From Candidatus Phycosocius spiralis (GTDB lineage Bacteria > Pseudomonadota > Alphaproteobacteria > Caulobacterales > Aquidulcibacteraceae), in contig NZ_BPFZ01000001.1 of the NCBI RefSeq assembly GCF_030158815.1, positions 124,001 to 188,000 of the forward strand: 64,000 nucleotides of DNA, read 5' to 3'. This document shows, piece after piece, positions 35,121 through 44,462 of the stretch. Each line of letters starts with the position of its first letter. The first letter of the stretch is position 1. The notes beneath the pieces are model-generated. The model saw only the letters and a list, made by a program, of their open reading frames with translations, made no database searches and was not told where the DNA came from. A program made the translations under genes and the position numbers.

Positions 35121-36323
35121 ATGAAAGTTATCCAAACCACCCATGAACTTGCCGAGGCTTGCGACGCCATTGCCCAACATGAATTTGTGGCCGTAGATAC
35201 TGAGTTTTTACGCGAAACCACCTATTGGCCCATGCTATGCTTGATCCAAGCTGCCGCAGGTGATGTTGAGATTTTGATTGACCCCCTGATTGAGGGACTA
35301 TCGCTTGAACCTTTCTTAGACCTGATGGCCAATCAAGCGATCCTCAAAGTCTTTCATGCGCCACGTCAGGATTTGGAAATCTTCTATCGCCTGATGGGTG
35401 GCAAGCTTCCTAGCCCGATATTCGACACCCAAACAGCAGCTATGGCCTTGGGCCTAGGTGAGCAGATTGCTTATGATGGACTGGTGATGGCCCTTCTTAA
35501 GCGGCCCGTCGATAAATCACACCGCTTTACAGATTGGAGCCGCAGGCCTTTGTCGGAAAATCAATTGACTTATGCCCTAGCTGACGTGACCCATTTACGC
35601 GACCTTTATCCCAAGATGGCCGGTCAATTAGAGCGCAAGGGGCGTAGCGATTGGATCAGTGAGGAGATGAGAGCGTTTGTCGATCCTGCCGCTTATGACA
35701 CCACGCCCGCAAATGCTTGGAAGCGTTTAAAGCCTAAACGATTTGCGCATGATTATCTGGCAGCATTTTTCACTGCAGCCACTTGGCGTGAATGGTTTGC
35801 GCAAGAGCGTGATGTTCCGCGCGGGCGTATCCTTAAGGATGATGCCATTTTTGAAATCGCAGAACAACGCCCCCGCGATGCCGATGCCATGGACCGTATG
35901 CGCGCTCTACCAAAGGGTTTTGGTCGATCAAAAGGTGGTATGCAATTAATAGAAGCCCTCAATGAAGCCCTAGACAATCCTGCCGAATATGCCCCTAAAA
36001 TCGAAAAATTGCCAGCGTTGCCATCGGGGATTGGCCCGGTCGTTGAATTGCTGAAAGTATTATTACGCTGTGAGGCGGAGCGTTTAGGTGTAGCTTCCAA
36101 ACTCCTTGCGACTGTCTCTGATTTAGAAGAGATTGCTGCCAGTGATAGTGCCGATGTGGCCGCGATGAAGGGGTGGCGGCGTCAAGCCTTTGGTGAAAAA
36201 GCGTTGCGCCTAAAACGGGGTGATATTGGCCTTGTGATGAAGGGCAAGCGGGTGCGGGTGTTTGATGTCGCAGATAATGCAATTGTGGAAGAAGAGCGCG
36301 ATCCTCATTTAGATCATGATTGA
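35121..36323 (+). CDS. rnd: Ribonuclease D
   Basis: 3'-5' exoribonuclease that matures tRNA and other stable RNA 3' ends. The DEDDy exonuclease motifs are visible: VAVDTEFLRE (Exo I), FHAPRQDLEIFYRLMGG (Exo II) and LTYALADVTHLRDLY (Exo III with Tyr). An HRDC domain follows (about residues 210-290). The length of 400 residues is normal. Divergent from aspS, with 236 bp between them and no other gene there. Confidence 0.95.
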   Translation: MKVIQTTHELAEACDAIAQHEFVAVDTEFLRETTYWPMLCLIQAAAGDVEILIDPLIEGLSLEPFLDLMANQAILKVFHAPRQDLEIFYRLMGGKLPSPIFDTQTAAMALGLGEQIAYDGLVMALLKRPVDKSHRFTDWSRRPLSENQLTYALADVTHLRDLYPKMAGQLERKGRSDWISEEMRAFVDPAAYDTTPANAWKRLKPKRFAHDYLAAFFTAATWREWFAQERDVPRGRILKDDAIFEIAEQRPRDADAMDRMRALPKGFGRSKGGMQLIEALNEALDNPAEYAPKIEKLPALPSGIGPVVELLKVLLRCEAERLGVASKLLATVSDLEEIAASDSADVAAMKGWRRQAFGEKALRLKRGDIGLVMKGKRVRVFDVADNAIVEEERDPHLDHD

Positions 36324-36339
36324 CGCTGCCGAAATGAGA

Positions 36340-37845
36340 TTAGTTGGCTTGGATTTCCACAGGTATTTTTAGAATATTTCCTAATTGATTTAAGCGTTTA
36401 ACAACTTGTTCTGTCATCAAGCCTCTGAACGAGGGCTGGGTGGAAAGCATCAGTTTGTTTGCTTCAAATTTAAGAGTGCTTTGGGTCAACAATCGCGCGG
36501 AACGCCCAGATATTTCTGCACCCAGACGAATCGTAGCACCTAGCGCGTCGGCGCGCACCAACCGCTCTGCATCGAGAAGGCGACTAACAAGTTTGGATTC
36601 AATTTCATCTAGTTTTGCTCCATATCGACGTGCCGAGGCACGGGCTAAAAAGACTCGCTCACTATGCGATGCTGCAGGATATGGTGCCCGCAAAACAATT
36701 TCAAAGGCAATGCGCGCGCGATCATCTGGATGCAAAATGGCCCCAACATCTGCCAGCATACAGGCAGAGGCACGGAGAATTTCATCGCGCTGATCTGGAA
36801 AAACCGGCGGTAAATCTTCAAACAAAGGCAACGTCCACCAAAAGAGCGCTTCACCAAACTCCCGCATGCGCGGGTCTTGACCCACCATGGCCATAGCACC
36901 GGCCACCAATGGATCTTGTGCCCGCTCTTCGGGGCTTAGATCTTCCAATAAAATCCCTTCACGTAAACCATGGGAAGAAATGATAACTTGTTCAAATGCA
37001 CCAAAATCAAGCAATGAGCGCATCAAACCTGCCGCATAAGGCAAAGTCTCTGCCCGCTTACCTATAGCACCATCTATGCGCTCAAGGGATTGGCGGCTTT
37101 GTCCGGCGATAAACTCACAAATGGTGATGGCTTCTGCCCGAGACATTGCATAATTGTGTAAGACTTGTAGGGGGTAATTGCGGGTAATCATGTCGATCTT
37201 AGCAATGGCCCGCCAGGCACCCCCGACGGCATGAAAAGCACACCCCTTAAACCGCTTTAGCACTTCTGATTGCCTTAGAAACCTTTCAATACTTAGTTGA
37301 ATTGACGCCCCATCAAACGGCTCGATCATCCCCAAAGCTAAAGGGCCCATTGGCCAACTTTCCGCCAATCCGGGTCCGTTTGGACCTAAAGCCACCAATT
37401 CAAGGCTTGATCCACCCAAATCTCCTGCGACACCGCCAGCACCCGGCGCGCCCGCTAACACCCCTAATGCCGATAAGCGGCCCTCCTCATGGCCAGAGAG
37501 GATTTTGACTTTGAAGCCCGTGTGATCGAACACGTTTTGAACAAAGTCGCTACCGTCTGATGCGTCACGAATAGCAGCCGTTGCGACTGCATGCACGTTT
37601 TCCACACCAATGGCTTCAACGAGCAGCCGATAGCGTTTCAAGGCTTCAAGAGCGCGGCGAACCCCTTCTTGATTTAGCTTACCGGTTTGAGAAAGCCCGC
37701 GTCCGAGGCCTGCCAATACTTTCTCGTTTAAAATAGGTGCAGTGGCGCGTCCCTCCAACCGATAAATTACCAAACGAACAGAATTGGAGCCAATATCAAT
37801 GACCGCCCGTTCGCGAACATGGCTTCGTGCAAAACGCTTTGGCAT
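36340..37845 (-). CDS. ppx: Exopolyphosphatase, Ppx/GppA family
   Basis: 501-residue phosphatase of the ASKHA fold. Motifs: phosphate-1 VIDIGSNSVRLVIYRL, and phosphate-2 GVAGDLGGSSLELVAL. The C-terminal helical HD-like region (about 310-500) is that of long Ppx proteins. It removes phosphate from the ends of polyphosphate, or pppGpp. The gene follows ppk with 1 bp between, so synthesis and breakdown of polyphosphate are cotranscribed. Confidence 0.93.
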   Translation of the reverse strand: MPKRFARSHVRERAVIDIGSNSVRLVIYRLEGRATAPILNEKVLAGLGRGLSQTGKLNQEGVRRALEALKRYRLLVEAIGVENVHAVATAAIRDASDGSDFVQNVFDHTGFKVKILSGHEEGRLSALGVLAGAPGAGGVAGDLGGSSLELVALGPNGPGLAESWPMGPLALGMIEPFDGASIQLSIERFLRQSEVLKRFKGCAFHAVGGAWRAIAKIDMITRNYPLQVLHNYAMSRAEAITICEFIAGQSRQSLERIDGAIGKRAETLPYAAGLMRSLLDFGAFEQVIISSHGLREGILLEDLSPEERAQDPLVAGAMAMVGQDPRMREFGEALFWWTLPLFEDLPPVFPDQRDEILRASACMLADVGAILHPDDRARIAFEIVLRAPYPAASHSERVFLARASARRYGAKLDEIESKLVSRLLDAERLVRADALGATIRLGAEISGRSARLLTQSTLKFEANKLMLSTQPSFRGLMTEQVVKRLNQLGNILKIPVEIQAN

Positions 37846-37846
37846 G

Positions 37847-40123
37847 CTAATTCTTGACGCGAGAAACAGTTTTTCGGCGCACTTTGGCGCGCGGGGTCGT
37901 AGGACGGGTCAAATTGGCCGCGCGCCCCCGCCCAGAAAGACTGGGGTTTTCCATAAACCACATATGAACATTAAAAGGTTGATCGGGATTTTGGGGCTGC
38001 ACGCGGTGATAGACTCCATCACAATCCATGAGCCAACTTTGAGCTTCATCGGCCAAATAGGCCACCATGATTTGATCGAGAACTTGCTGATGGACTGTGG
38101 GGTTTTCAATCGGAACTAAGGTTTCCACCCGACGGTCCAAATTGCGTGGCATCCAATCGGCAGAGGAGAAATAAACCCGTGCATTAGGACTAGGCAAACC
38201 TGTACCATTGGCAAAGCAGACGATGCGGGAGTGCTCAAGAAAACGGCCAACAATCGACTTTACCCGAATGGTCTCTGATAGGCCAGCGACACCCGGTCGT
38301 AAGCAACAAATGCCCCGTATAATCAAATCAATCGGTACGCCCGCTTGACTGGCCTCATAGAGTTTATCGATCACGACTGGATCAACCAGTGAGTTCATCT
38401 TAGCCCATACACCCGATGGTTTTCCTGCTTTAGCAGCTGAAATTTCACGCTCAACAAGGCCCAATAACTCAGATTTCATAGAGACTGGCGAAACAGACAG
38501 CTTTTCCATTTGTACCGGCGTTGCATAGCCGGTCACAAAGTTAAACAAGCGACCGGCATCACGTCCAAAAGCGGGGTCGGCTGTAAAAAGAGATAAATCA
38601 GTATAGGTTCGCGCTGTTACTGGATGATAATTACCGGTTCCAAAATGGGCATAGGTTCGCAACTCCGCCCCTTCTCGACGCACAACCAGACTGACTTTAG
38701 CGTGGGTTTTCAGATGCACAAAGCCATAAACAACATGCACGCCTGCGCGTTCCAAATCGCGCGCCCACTTTAGATTTGCCTCTTCATCAAAACGGGCTTT
38801 GATTTCTACAAGGGCAGTGACGGACTTGCCTTGCTCCGCTGCGGCAATCAAGGCCGCAACAATCGGAGAGTCGGTAGAAGTCCGATACAGGGTCTGCTTA
38901 ATCGCCAAAACATTGGGATCACTTGCGGCTTGACGTAAGAATTGAACCACCACATCAAAACTCTCAAACGGGTGGTGAACCAATATATCTTTGGCGCGAA
39001 TAGCGGCGAAGCAATCACCGCCAAAATCGCGGATACGTTCTGGGAAGCGCGCCACATAGGGCCTAAACTTCAGTTCTTGTCGATCATCTGGAATGATTTG
39101 ACTGAGCTGGGAAATGCCAAGGATTCCATTAACCCGAACGACTTCATTAGGTGCGGCTTGAAGTTGTTCTATAATAAAGCTCTGTAAATCAAGGGGCATC
39201 GTCGCTTCGATTTTTAGGCGCACCACATCGCCCTTGCGACGCTCTCGCAACGCGGCTTCTGCTTGGCGTACTAAGTCTTCAGCTTCTTCTTGGAGTTCAA
39301 CGTCACTGTCACGAATGATCCGAAACGCACCCGACCCAATTACATCATAGCCAGGAAACAAGCTATCGGCGAATAAGCGTATGGCGGTTTCAACCGAGAC
39401 AAATCGCTTAACACCGTCCAATATAGGCAACGGCATGAAGCGCGCCGCCTGCATCGGAACCGGGACAAGTGCTGTCATCAGGCGCCCATCTTCTTCTCGG
39501 CGTAATCGAAAGGCGACGGTAAAACCAAGATTGGGTATAAAGGGAAATGGATGAGCGGGATCAATGGCTAAGGGGGTCAAAACAGGGAAAAGTTGTGTTA
39601 AGAAATCCTGCCGCAAAGTCTCACGGTCTATTTCGCCTGCCTCTTCAATGGTGACCACGGCAAAGCCCACATCTCGCAGTTCACCTTGTATCATTCGCCA
39701 GCACGCTTGCTGGCGTTCCATCAGGGCATTAGCAATCTTGTCGATCCGCGCCAATTGCTGAAGGGGTGTTAAGCCGTCTTGGCTTGGAGTTTTAAGATTG
39801 TCGCGTACTTGTTCACGCAGACCCGAAACACGAACCATATAAAATTCATCAAGATTGCTGCCGCAAATTGCTAAAAACCGCAATCTTTCCATGATGGGAT
39901 GATGAAGGTTTTCGGCTTCATCCAATACGCGGGCATCAAAAGCCAGCCAAGACAATTCTCGGTTCAAAAAACGATTTGGCTCATGGCCCCTGCCTAAAGT
40001 CACCTTTGGTTTGATTGCCCGCACAGGCGCACGGCGGGTCACTAAAAGATCAGGTGTAATGTCAAGCCCTTGAACCGACGGCCTAGAGCTGTCTGGCGTG
40101 ATATGATCGGTGACTTTGGTCAT
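37847..40123 (-). CDS. ppk1: Polyphosphate kinase 1
   Basis: 758-residue PPK1 that polymerises ATP gamma-phosphate into polyphosphate at the membrane. N-terminal FLNRELSWLAFDARVLDEAE is the family hallmark. The autophosphorylated histidine region reads RTYAHFGTGNYHP, and the second PLD-like motif is in VYFSSADWMPRNLDRRVE. A basic tail ends the protein. It overlaps the 3' end of hdaA by 4 bp and is followed at once by ppx. Confidence 0.96.
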   Translation of the reverse strand: MTKVTDHITPDSSRPSVQGLDITPDLLVTRRAPVRAIKPKVTLGRGHEPNRFLNRELSWLAFDARVLDEAENLHHPIMERLRFLAICGSNLDEFYMVRVSGLREQVRDNLKTPSQDGLTPLQQLARIDKIANALMERQQACWRMIQGELRDVGFAVVTIEEAGEIDRETLRQDFLTQLFPVLTPLAIDPAHPFPFIPNLGFTVAFRLRREEDGRLMTALVPVPMQAARFMPLPILDGVKRFVSVETAIRLFADSLFPGYDVIGSGAFRIIRDSDVELQEEAEDLVRQAEAALRERRKGDVVRLKIEATMPLDLQSFIIEQLQAAPNEVVRVNGILGISQLSQIIPDDRQELKFRPYVARFPERIRDFGGDCFAAIRAKDILVHHPFESFDVVVQFLRQAASDPNVLAIKQTLYRTSTDSPIVAALIAAAEQGKSVTALVEIKARFDEEANLKWARDLERAGVHVVYGFVHLKTHAKVSLVVRREGAELRTYAHFGTGNYHPVTARTYTDLSLFTADPAFGRDAGRLFNFVTGYATPVQMEKLSVSPVSMKSELLGLVEREISAAKAGKPSGVWAKMNSLVDPVVIDKLYEASQAGVPIDLIIRGICCLRPGVAGLSETIRVKSIVGRFLEHSRIVCFANGTGLPSPNARVYFSSADWMPRNLDRRVETLVPIENPTVHQQVLDQIMVAYLADEAQSWLMDCDGVYHRVQPQNPDQPFNVHMWFMENPSLSGRGRAANLTRPTTPRAKVRRKTVSRVKN

Positions 40124-40920
40124 TGCTCTTTATGTTTTGCCTCAAAAACGTCATTACCTGACGCCATATCGTCATCATAGACTTGTGGATACATGACGCG
40201 AAGCGCACGTTGCGCCAAGGCCATAGGAGATTTTAATGAAGAAGCAGTGACAGATTGCATGCATAAAGTAATGGCCTTTGCAGAATTAAATGTCCTTGGC
40301 AGCCGTGCAGCCAAATAAGCTGCAGAAGTTTCATCGAGTTTAAATCCCATGGCAGCCGCATGACGAATAATCAATCGTGCAAGAAGAGGTTGCTCTGGCG
40401 GACGCAAGGTCTCGCAGACAATCGTCGATAGACGCGATTTTAGGTCAGGAAGCTTAAAGTTCCATAGCATAGGGGGTGTGCGGGCTAATAGCAAAACAGC
40501 TCCGCCTTCGCGCTCCAACCTAGATAATAGTGCAAATAATGCCGTTTCTTCACTCAAATCGGCGTCATCGATCAAAGCAATAAGCGGATTTGGATCCGCC
40601 TCACCTTCGATCAATTGTAAGTTAAGCTCATGTCCTTTCAGAAATATAGCTCCAGCTTCATAGGCCCAAAGCGTTCCTAGATGCGATTTACCCGAGCCGC
40701 TTTCGCCATAAAGACACATCACCCCACCTGGCCATGTTCGCCAAGGTATCAGAGCTTCACGAGCATTTTTACTTTCATCTGAGATTAAAAAGCTGTCAGC
40801 AACAAAGCTTGGGCTGCCAAAATCCAGCTGCCATTGTTGCGCGCCATGCTCAATGGCACCAGTCTTGCCGGCCTTATCGCCCGCGATTAAGGATGGTCTA
40901 TTGGACACGCCTTCATGCAC
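40120..40920 (-). CDS. hda: DnaA regulatory inactivator HdaA
   Basis: 266-residue AAA+ protein of the DnaA/Hda family. Walker A is GESGSGKSH and the acidic Walker B region is ALIDDADL. The N-terminal WQLDFG is a likely sliding-clamp binding motif, as expected of Hda proteins. There is no DnaA DNA-binding domain IV. In alphaproteobacteria HdaA with the clamp stimulates DnaA ATP hydrolysis and limits initiation. The ATG at 40920 overlaps the upstream gene by 8 bp and its end overlaps ppk1 by 4 bp. Confidence 0.88.
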   Translation of the reverse strand: MHEGVSNRPSLIAGDKAGKTGAIEHGAQQWQLDFGSPSFVADSFLISDESKNAREALIPWRTWPGGVMCLYGESGSGKSHLGTLWAYEAGAIFLKGHELNLQLIEGEADPNPLIALIDDADLSEETALFALLSRLEREGGAVLLLARTPPMLWNFKLPDLKSRLSTIVCETLRPPEQPLLARLIIRHAAAMGFKLDETSAAYLAARLPRTFNSAKAITLCMQSVTASSLKSPMALAQRALRVMYPQVYDDDMASGNDVFEAKHKEQ

Positions 40921-41302
40921 CTACCAGTTTTAGGGTATTTTTATGATGGCTCACATTCAGGTCCAGACCCATACGCGCCAGTAATGTTTTTAATTCAACG
41001 ATATTACCCTCAAATCGCATTAAAACCAAGGCTCCATCAATTGAAACAGCGCGGATGGTCACGGTCAAACCCTGGATCCGATCTAAAGCCGTTCTTAACC
41101 GCCTCCACTCTTTGAGGTTGGCATAAATCACTAAAACCTCAACATTCAAGGGCGTTGTTTTGGGCGATATCTTATCTGAAGTTGAGAGCGTAACATGTTG
41201 ACGTGTTTCGGCCAAACTAGGACAAGCCAGTAGGCTTATCATGGCAACAGCTGTGCAAATCAACAACAAGATGGGTCGGCAGGATAATTGCTTGAAGTTC
41301 AT
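40913..41302 (-). CDS. Exported protein resembling the DUF2066 C-terminal domain
   Basis: 129-residue protein with a signal peptide or anchor (MNFKQLSCRPILLLICTAVA, cleavage near LAETR). The mature part (VEVLVIYANLKEWRRLRTAL, then ALVLMRFEGNIVELKTLLA) resembles the final domain of DUF2066 proteins that often sit next to hda and purM, but it is much shorter than the usual 300 or more residues. A perfect TATAAT lies 6 bases before the ATG (41309-41314), so the mRNA may be leaderless. It overlaps hdaA by 8 bp. Function unknown. Confidence 0.6.
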   Translation of the reverse strand: MNFKQLSCRPILLLICTAVAMISLLACPSLAETRQHVTLSTSDKISPKTTPLNVEVLVIYANLKEWRRLRTALDRIQGLTVTIRAVSIDGALVLMRFEGNIVELKTLLARMGLDLNVSHHKNTLKLVGA

Positions 41303-41380
41303 GGCTTCATTATAGCGCCATTGCAGGTTAACGTGAAATGCACACTTGCGGTAATAGCTGCACCCGATCATAGGGCTATA

Positions 41381-42421
41381 ATGACGCGATATACTGACAC
41401 CCCACCACCAATTGGTTTGACTTACAAGGAATCTGGTGTTGATATTGACGCTGGGGATGCTTTGGTTAAACGCATCGCTCCCTTGGCGAAAGCAACCGCA
41501 CGGATTGGAGCCGATGCAGCTTTGGGGGGCTTTGGTGGCTTATTTGATCTCAAAGCCTTGGGCATGCGTGACCCGATTTTAGTTTCGGGAACCGATGGGG
41601 TTGGAACCAAACTTGAAATCGCCCTTGCTGCTGGCTTACATGATGGGATCGGCCAAGATCTTGTAGCCATGTGCGTCAATGACGTTTTGGCCCAAGGCGC
41701 TGAACCTTTATTTTTTCTTGACTATTTTGCCTGCGGCAAGCTTGATTTGGAAATAGCATCTGCCGTGATCGGTGGCATTGCGCGTGCCTGTAAAGAGGCT
41801 GGGTGCGCTTTAATTGGCGGGGAAACCGCTGAAATGCCTGGCATGTATAGCGATAAAAAATATGATTTGGCAGGCTTTACCGTCGGTGCGGTTGAGCGCG
41901 ATTGCGTTTTGCCCACATTAGAAGACATGCGCGTGGGTGACGTCTTGGTTGGCCTACCCTCTTCAGGGCCCCATTCCAATGGCTATTCCTTAATTCGCAA
42001 GGTAGTGGCTTTAAGTGGTCTGACTTGGGATGCCCCTTCCCCGTTCAGTGCCGCACAAACCCTTGGCCAAGCACTATTAACGCCTACAAGCCTTTATCCT
42101 CGGGTGGCTTTACCCATCATTCGGGCGAAACTGGTTAAGGGTCTGGCGCATATCACGGGCGGTGGCCTCACCGACAACATTCCGCGCATGTTGCCCAAAC
42201 ACTTGGTACCTATATTAGATGATGCTGCTTGGGCTCTTCCACCAGTATTCCAATGGTTGCAGGAAACAGGGGGTATTGCAAGCACCGAAATGGCGCGCAC
42301 CTTTAATTGTGGGATAGGGTTGGTTGCATGTGTTGCTCCAGAATTGGTCAGTCCCTTAATCGAAGCTTGGATAACGCAAGGGCATGAACCAGTGGTGATG
42401 GGCGAAGTGCGCGCCCGATGA
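41381..42421 (+). CDS. purM: Phosphoribosylformylglycinamidine cyclo-ligase
   Basis: AIR synthetase, fifth step of de novo purine synthesis, 346 residues. Motifs: LTYKESGVDIDAGDALV, SGTDGVGTKLEIA, and GETAEMPGMYSDKKYDLAGF, with HITGGGLTDNIPR in the C-terminal half. The start at 41381 fits the family N-terminus; the longer frame from 41288 does not. A TATAAT overlaps the ATG, which is probably chance. It is coupled to purN by an ATGA overlap. Confidence 0.96.
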   Translation: MTRYTDTPPPIGLTYKESGVDIDAGDALVKRIAPLAKATARIGADAALGGFGGLFDLKALGMRDPILVSGTDGVGTKLEIALAAGLHDGIGQDLVAMCVNDVLAQGAEPLFFLDYFACGKLDLEIASAVIGGIARACKEAGCALIGGETAEMPGMYSDKKYDLAGFTVGAVERDCVLPTLEDMRVGDVLVGLPSSGPHSNGYSLIRKVVALSGLTWDAPSPFSAAQTLGQALLTPTSLYPRVALPIIRAKLVKGLAHITGGGLTDNIPRMLPKHLVPILDDAAWALPPVFQWLQETGGIASTEMARTFNCGIGLVACVAPELVSPLIEAWITQGHEPVVMGEVRAR

Positions 42422-43062
42422 GCAAAGCGCGCGTTTTGGTATTGATTTCTGGGGGTGGCAGTAATCTGCAAGCCTTAATTGATGCGAGCCTGAAAGCCAA
42501 CTCCTCATTTGAAATCAGCCACGTCATATCCAATCGACCAGAGGCTGGGGGGCTCCTGCGTGCGACTAAAGCCTCAATAGCAGCAGAGGCCCTTGATCAT
42601 AAATCCTTCAAAGAGCGGGCATTTTTTGAGGATGCTTTGGCGCGGCGAATTGATCATGTCACGCCCGATCTGATTCTTTGTGCTGGATTTATGAGGATCA
42701 TGAGTGCAGATTTTGTCAACCGTTATGAAGGGCGAATGATAAATATTCACCCTTCCCTTCTGCCCAATTTTCAAGGACTCAACACACATGCCCGCGCCCT
42801 TGAAGCCGGCGTTACCTTGCACGGCTGTAGCGTCCATTGGGTCAACGCGGATGTGGATCAAGGGGCGATCATCGGTCAGGCTTGCGTGCCCATTTTCCCG
42901 GGTGATACACCAGAAATCCTTGCATCACGTGTTTTGGTACAAGAACACCGCCTATACCCCTTATGCGTGGAAGCAGTGGCTTCTGGGCGGGCAAAACTGA
43001 TCCATGGACGAACTTTTTTAGATGGGCTTCAGGGCGGCATTGCCTTATTGGACAATTCTTAA
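42418..43062 (+). CDS. purN: Phosphoribosylglycinamide formyltransferase
   Basis: 214-residue GART that uses 10-formyltetrahydrofolate in step three of purine synthesis. Motifs: VLISGGGSNLQALID (phosphate-binding), the catalytic Asn/His region MINIHPSLLPNFQGLNTHARA with LHGCSVHWV, and the conserved aspartate in DQGAIIGQA. It overlaps purM by 4 bp. Confidence 0.95.
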   Translation: MSKARVLVLISGGGSNLQALIDASLKANSSFEISHVISNRPEAGGLLRATKASIAAEALDHKSFKERAFFEDALARRIDHVTPDLILCAGFMRIMSADFVNRYEGRMINIHPSLLPNFQGLNTHARALEAGVTLHGCSVHWVNADVDQGAIIGQACVPIFPGDTPEILASRVLVQEHRLYPLCVEAVASGRAKLIHGRTFLDGLQGGIALLDNS

Positions 43063-43078
43063 ACCTAATGCACACAAT

Positions 43079-43099
43079 GGCGGCCGCATTGCGACCGCC
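43079..43099. terminator. Hairpin between purN and ndk
   Basis: A 9-bp GC-rich stem with one mismatch (GGCGGCCGC at 43079-43087 and GCGACCGCC at 43091-43099, 3-base loop) lies 16 bp after purN and before the stop of convergent ndk. There is little T-tract, so it is a weak bidirectional terminator candidate. Confidence 0.4.
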
Positions 43100-43126
43100 G
43101 CTTTGATGCGTTAAATCAAGAGTGAG

Positions 43127-43549
43127 TTAGCCGACGATTTCATTACCAGCAAAAAATTGCGCGATCTCTATGGCAGCAGTTTCTAGCGCGTCGGAGCCAT
43201 GCACCGTATTCTCCCCCACTGATAGAGCATGCGTTTTGCGAATGGTGCCTTCAGCAGCATTAGCAGGATTGGTAGCCCCCATGACATCGCGATAAGTCGC
43301 GATCGCATTTTCACCTTCAAGAACTTGCACAACCACGGGAGCTGAGGTCATAAAATCAACCAATTCACCAAAGAATGGCCGCGCTGCATGGATGCCGTAA
43401 AAGGTTTCAGCCTGCGCGCGGGTCATAAGAATGCGCTTTTGCGCGACAATACGCAAACCAGCGCCTTCAATAATCGCGTTGACCGCACCTGTTAAGTTAC
43501 GACGAGTTGCATCTGGTTTCAGAATGGAGAAAGTTCGTTCGAGCGCCAT
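43127..43549 (-). CDS. ndk: Nucleoside diphosphate kinase
   Basis: 140-residue enzyme exchanging phosphate between NTPs and NDPs through a phosphohistidine. N-terminus [15 protein letters not shown], and the active-site histidine is in [14 protein letters not shown]. The ATG at 43549 is chosen because AAGGAGG lies 5 bases upstream; the frame stays open far upstream but that part is not Ndk-like. Confidence 0.97.
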   Translation of the reverse strand: MALERTFSILKPDATRRNLTGAVNAIIEGAGLRIVAQKRILMTRAQAETFYGIHAARPFFGELVDFMTSAPVVVQVLEGENAIATYRDVMGATNPANAAEGTIRKTHALSVGENTVHGSDALETAAIEIAQFFAGNEIVG

Positions 43550-43646
43550 GGTGGCCTCCTTATAAGCGAACGCACGTTCTTGAAGAACGCGCAATCTGGG
43601 ATATGGAACGCGCGCCTCTAGCAGCACGCGCAACGAGTTGAAAGCC

Positions 43647-43997
43647 TCATGAACAATAGACTCGCGCAACTCTTGTGCCACGATTGAGTTCAATCGTAAG
43701 TTTACCCGGATTTACCTCAGATGAAAGCGGATCACCAACTCGATAAATCCGCGTTCCTGGTGGTAATTTGACTGTCAGGACGTCGCTAATCGTTCGACCA
43801 ACCAAATATTGATAAGGGCGTGCATCGCACTTTGGTAACTTATCTTGTATTTGTGGTGGGGTTGAATGAGGTTGGGGATCTTGCTTGGACGCAGGGCCAG
43901 ATGTCAGGGGTTGTGACAAAGGTGTTTGGGCAAATACGGTGCCAGAAAGACAAAAGATCACAATCATTAAGCTGTAGCTAATAGATTTTTGTCCCAT
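43647..43997 (-). CDS. Exported I78-family peptidase inhibitor-like protein
   Basis: 116-residue protein with a signal peptide ([19 protein letters not shown], cleavage after VFA), a proline-rich spacer and a C-terminal domain with two cysteines and the I78 pattern: [22 protein letters not shown] and [14 protein letters not shown]. Family members inhibit serine peptidases. The first 31 bases overlap holC. An alternative start at 43967 overlaps the holC stop as TAATG, but it would give a poor signal peptide. Confidence 0.7.
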   Translation of the reverse strand: MGQKSISYSLMIVIFCLSGTVFAQTPLSQPLTSGPASKQDPQPHSTPPQIQDKLPKCDARPYQYLVGRTISDVLTVKLPPGTRIYRVGDPLSSEVNPGKLTIELNRGTRVARVYCS

Positions 43998-44458
43998 TTC
44001 CCATCCTCACTTTGGCGCCAATAGGTTGGTATCAATCCGTTTTCTTTCGCCAACCGCCATTGGCTTCGCGCATGGGTTAACGCACCCTCATCGCGCCCAT
44101 CAAACAATACACATATACGTTTTACATCATCCGTTTTGCCCCATTCCGCCCCATCGAGCAAAAAAATAGCCTCAGGTGTTGACCATTGCTCCACATGTGT
44201 GCCCGTGGAAGACAGTAAACAAATGGGCGCTAATGATTCTTTTGCCGAAAAATTTGGACTCTCATGCGCCAACCAAGAACCAGGCTTCCAAGTCCATAAG
44301 TGGGTATCAAGCCTTTGAAGGCGATCTTTTGAGGTTGAGTAAACCCCCACGCGCCACAAACGGTCTAAGCATTTCTCAATTAATGGAGGCAACGTGTCCT
44401 CCACACTGCTTGATTCCAAATGATAGAACCAAATCTCTGGACCCAAATCTACAGACAT
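43967..44458 (-). CDS. holC: DNA polymerase III chi subunit
   Basis: 163-residue HolC, which links the clamp loader to single-strand binding protein. The family N-terminus IWFYHLESSSVEDTLPPLIE is clear, followed by RLWRVGVYS and DTHLWTW. The start at 44458 lies 4 bp after the pepA stop; the longer frame runs into pepA. The end overlaps the I78-like gene. pepA-holC is a conserved pair in proteobacteria. Confidence 0.9.
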   Translation of the reverse strand: MSVDLGPEIWFYHLESSSVEDTLPPLIEKCLDRLWRVGVYSTSKDRLQRLDTHLWTWKPGSWLAHESPNFSAKESLAPICLLSSTGTHVEQWSTPEAIFLLDGAEWGKTDDVKRICVLFDGRDEGALTHARSQWRLAKENGLIPTYWRQSEDGKWDKNLLATA

Positions 44459-44462
44459 TTGG

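Noticed and set aside
41377-41382. Perfect TATAAT before purM
   Set aside because: It overlaps the purM ATG, so a start site from it would lie inside the gene. No fitting -35; likely chance.
43550-43693. 48-residue N-terminal extension of Ndk
   Set aside because: The ATG at 43549 has AAGGAGG at good spacing and Ndk begins there; the extension is not family-like.
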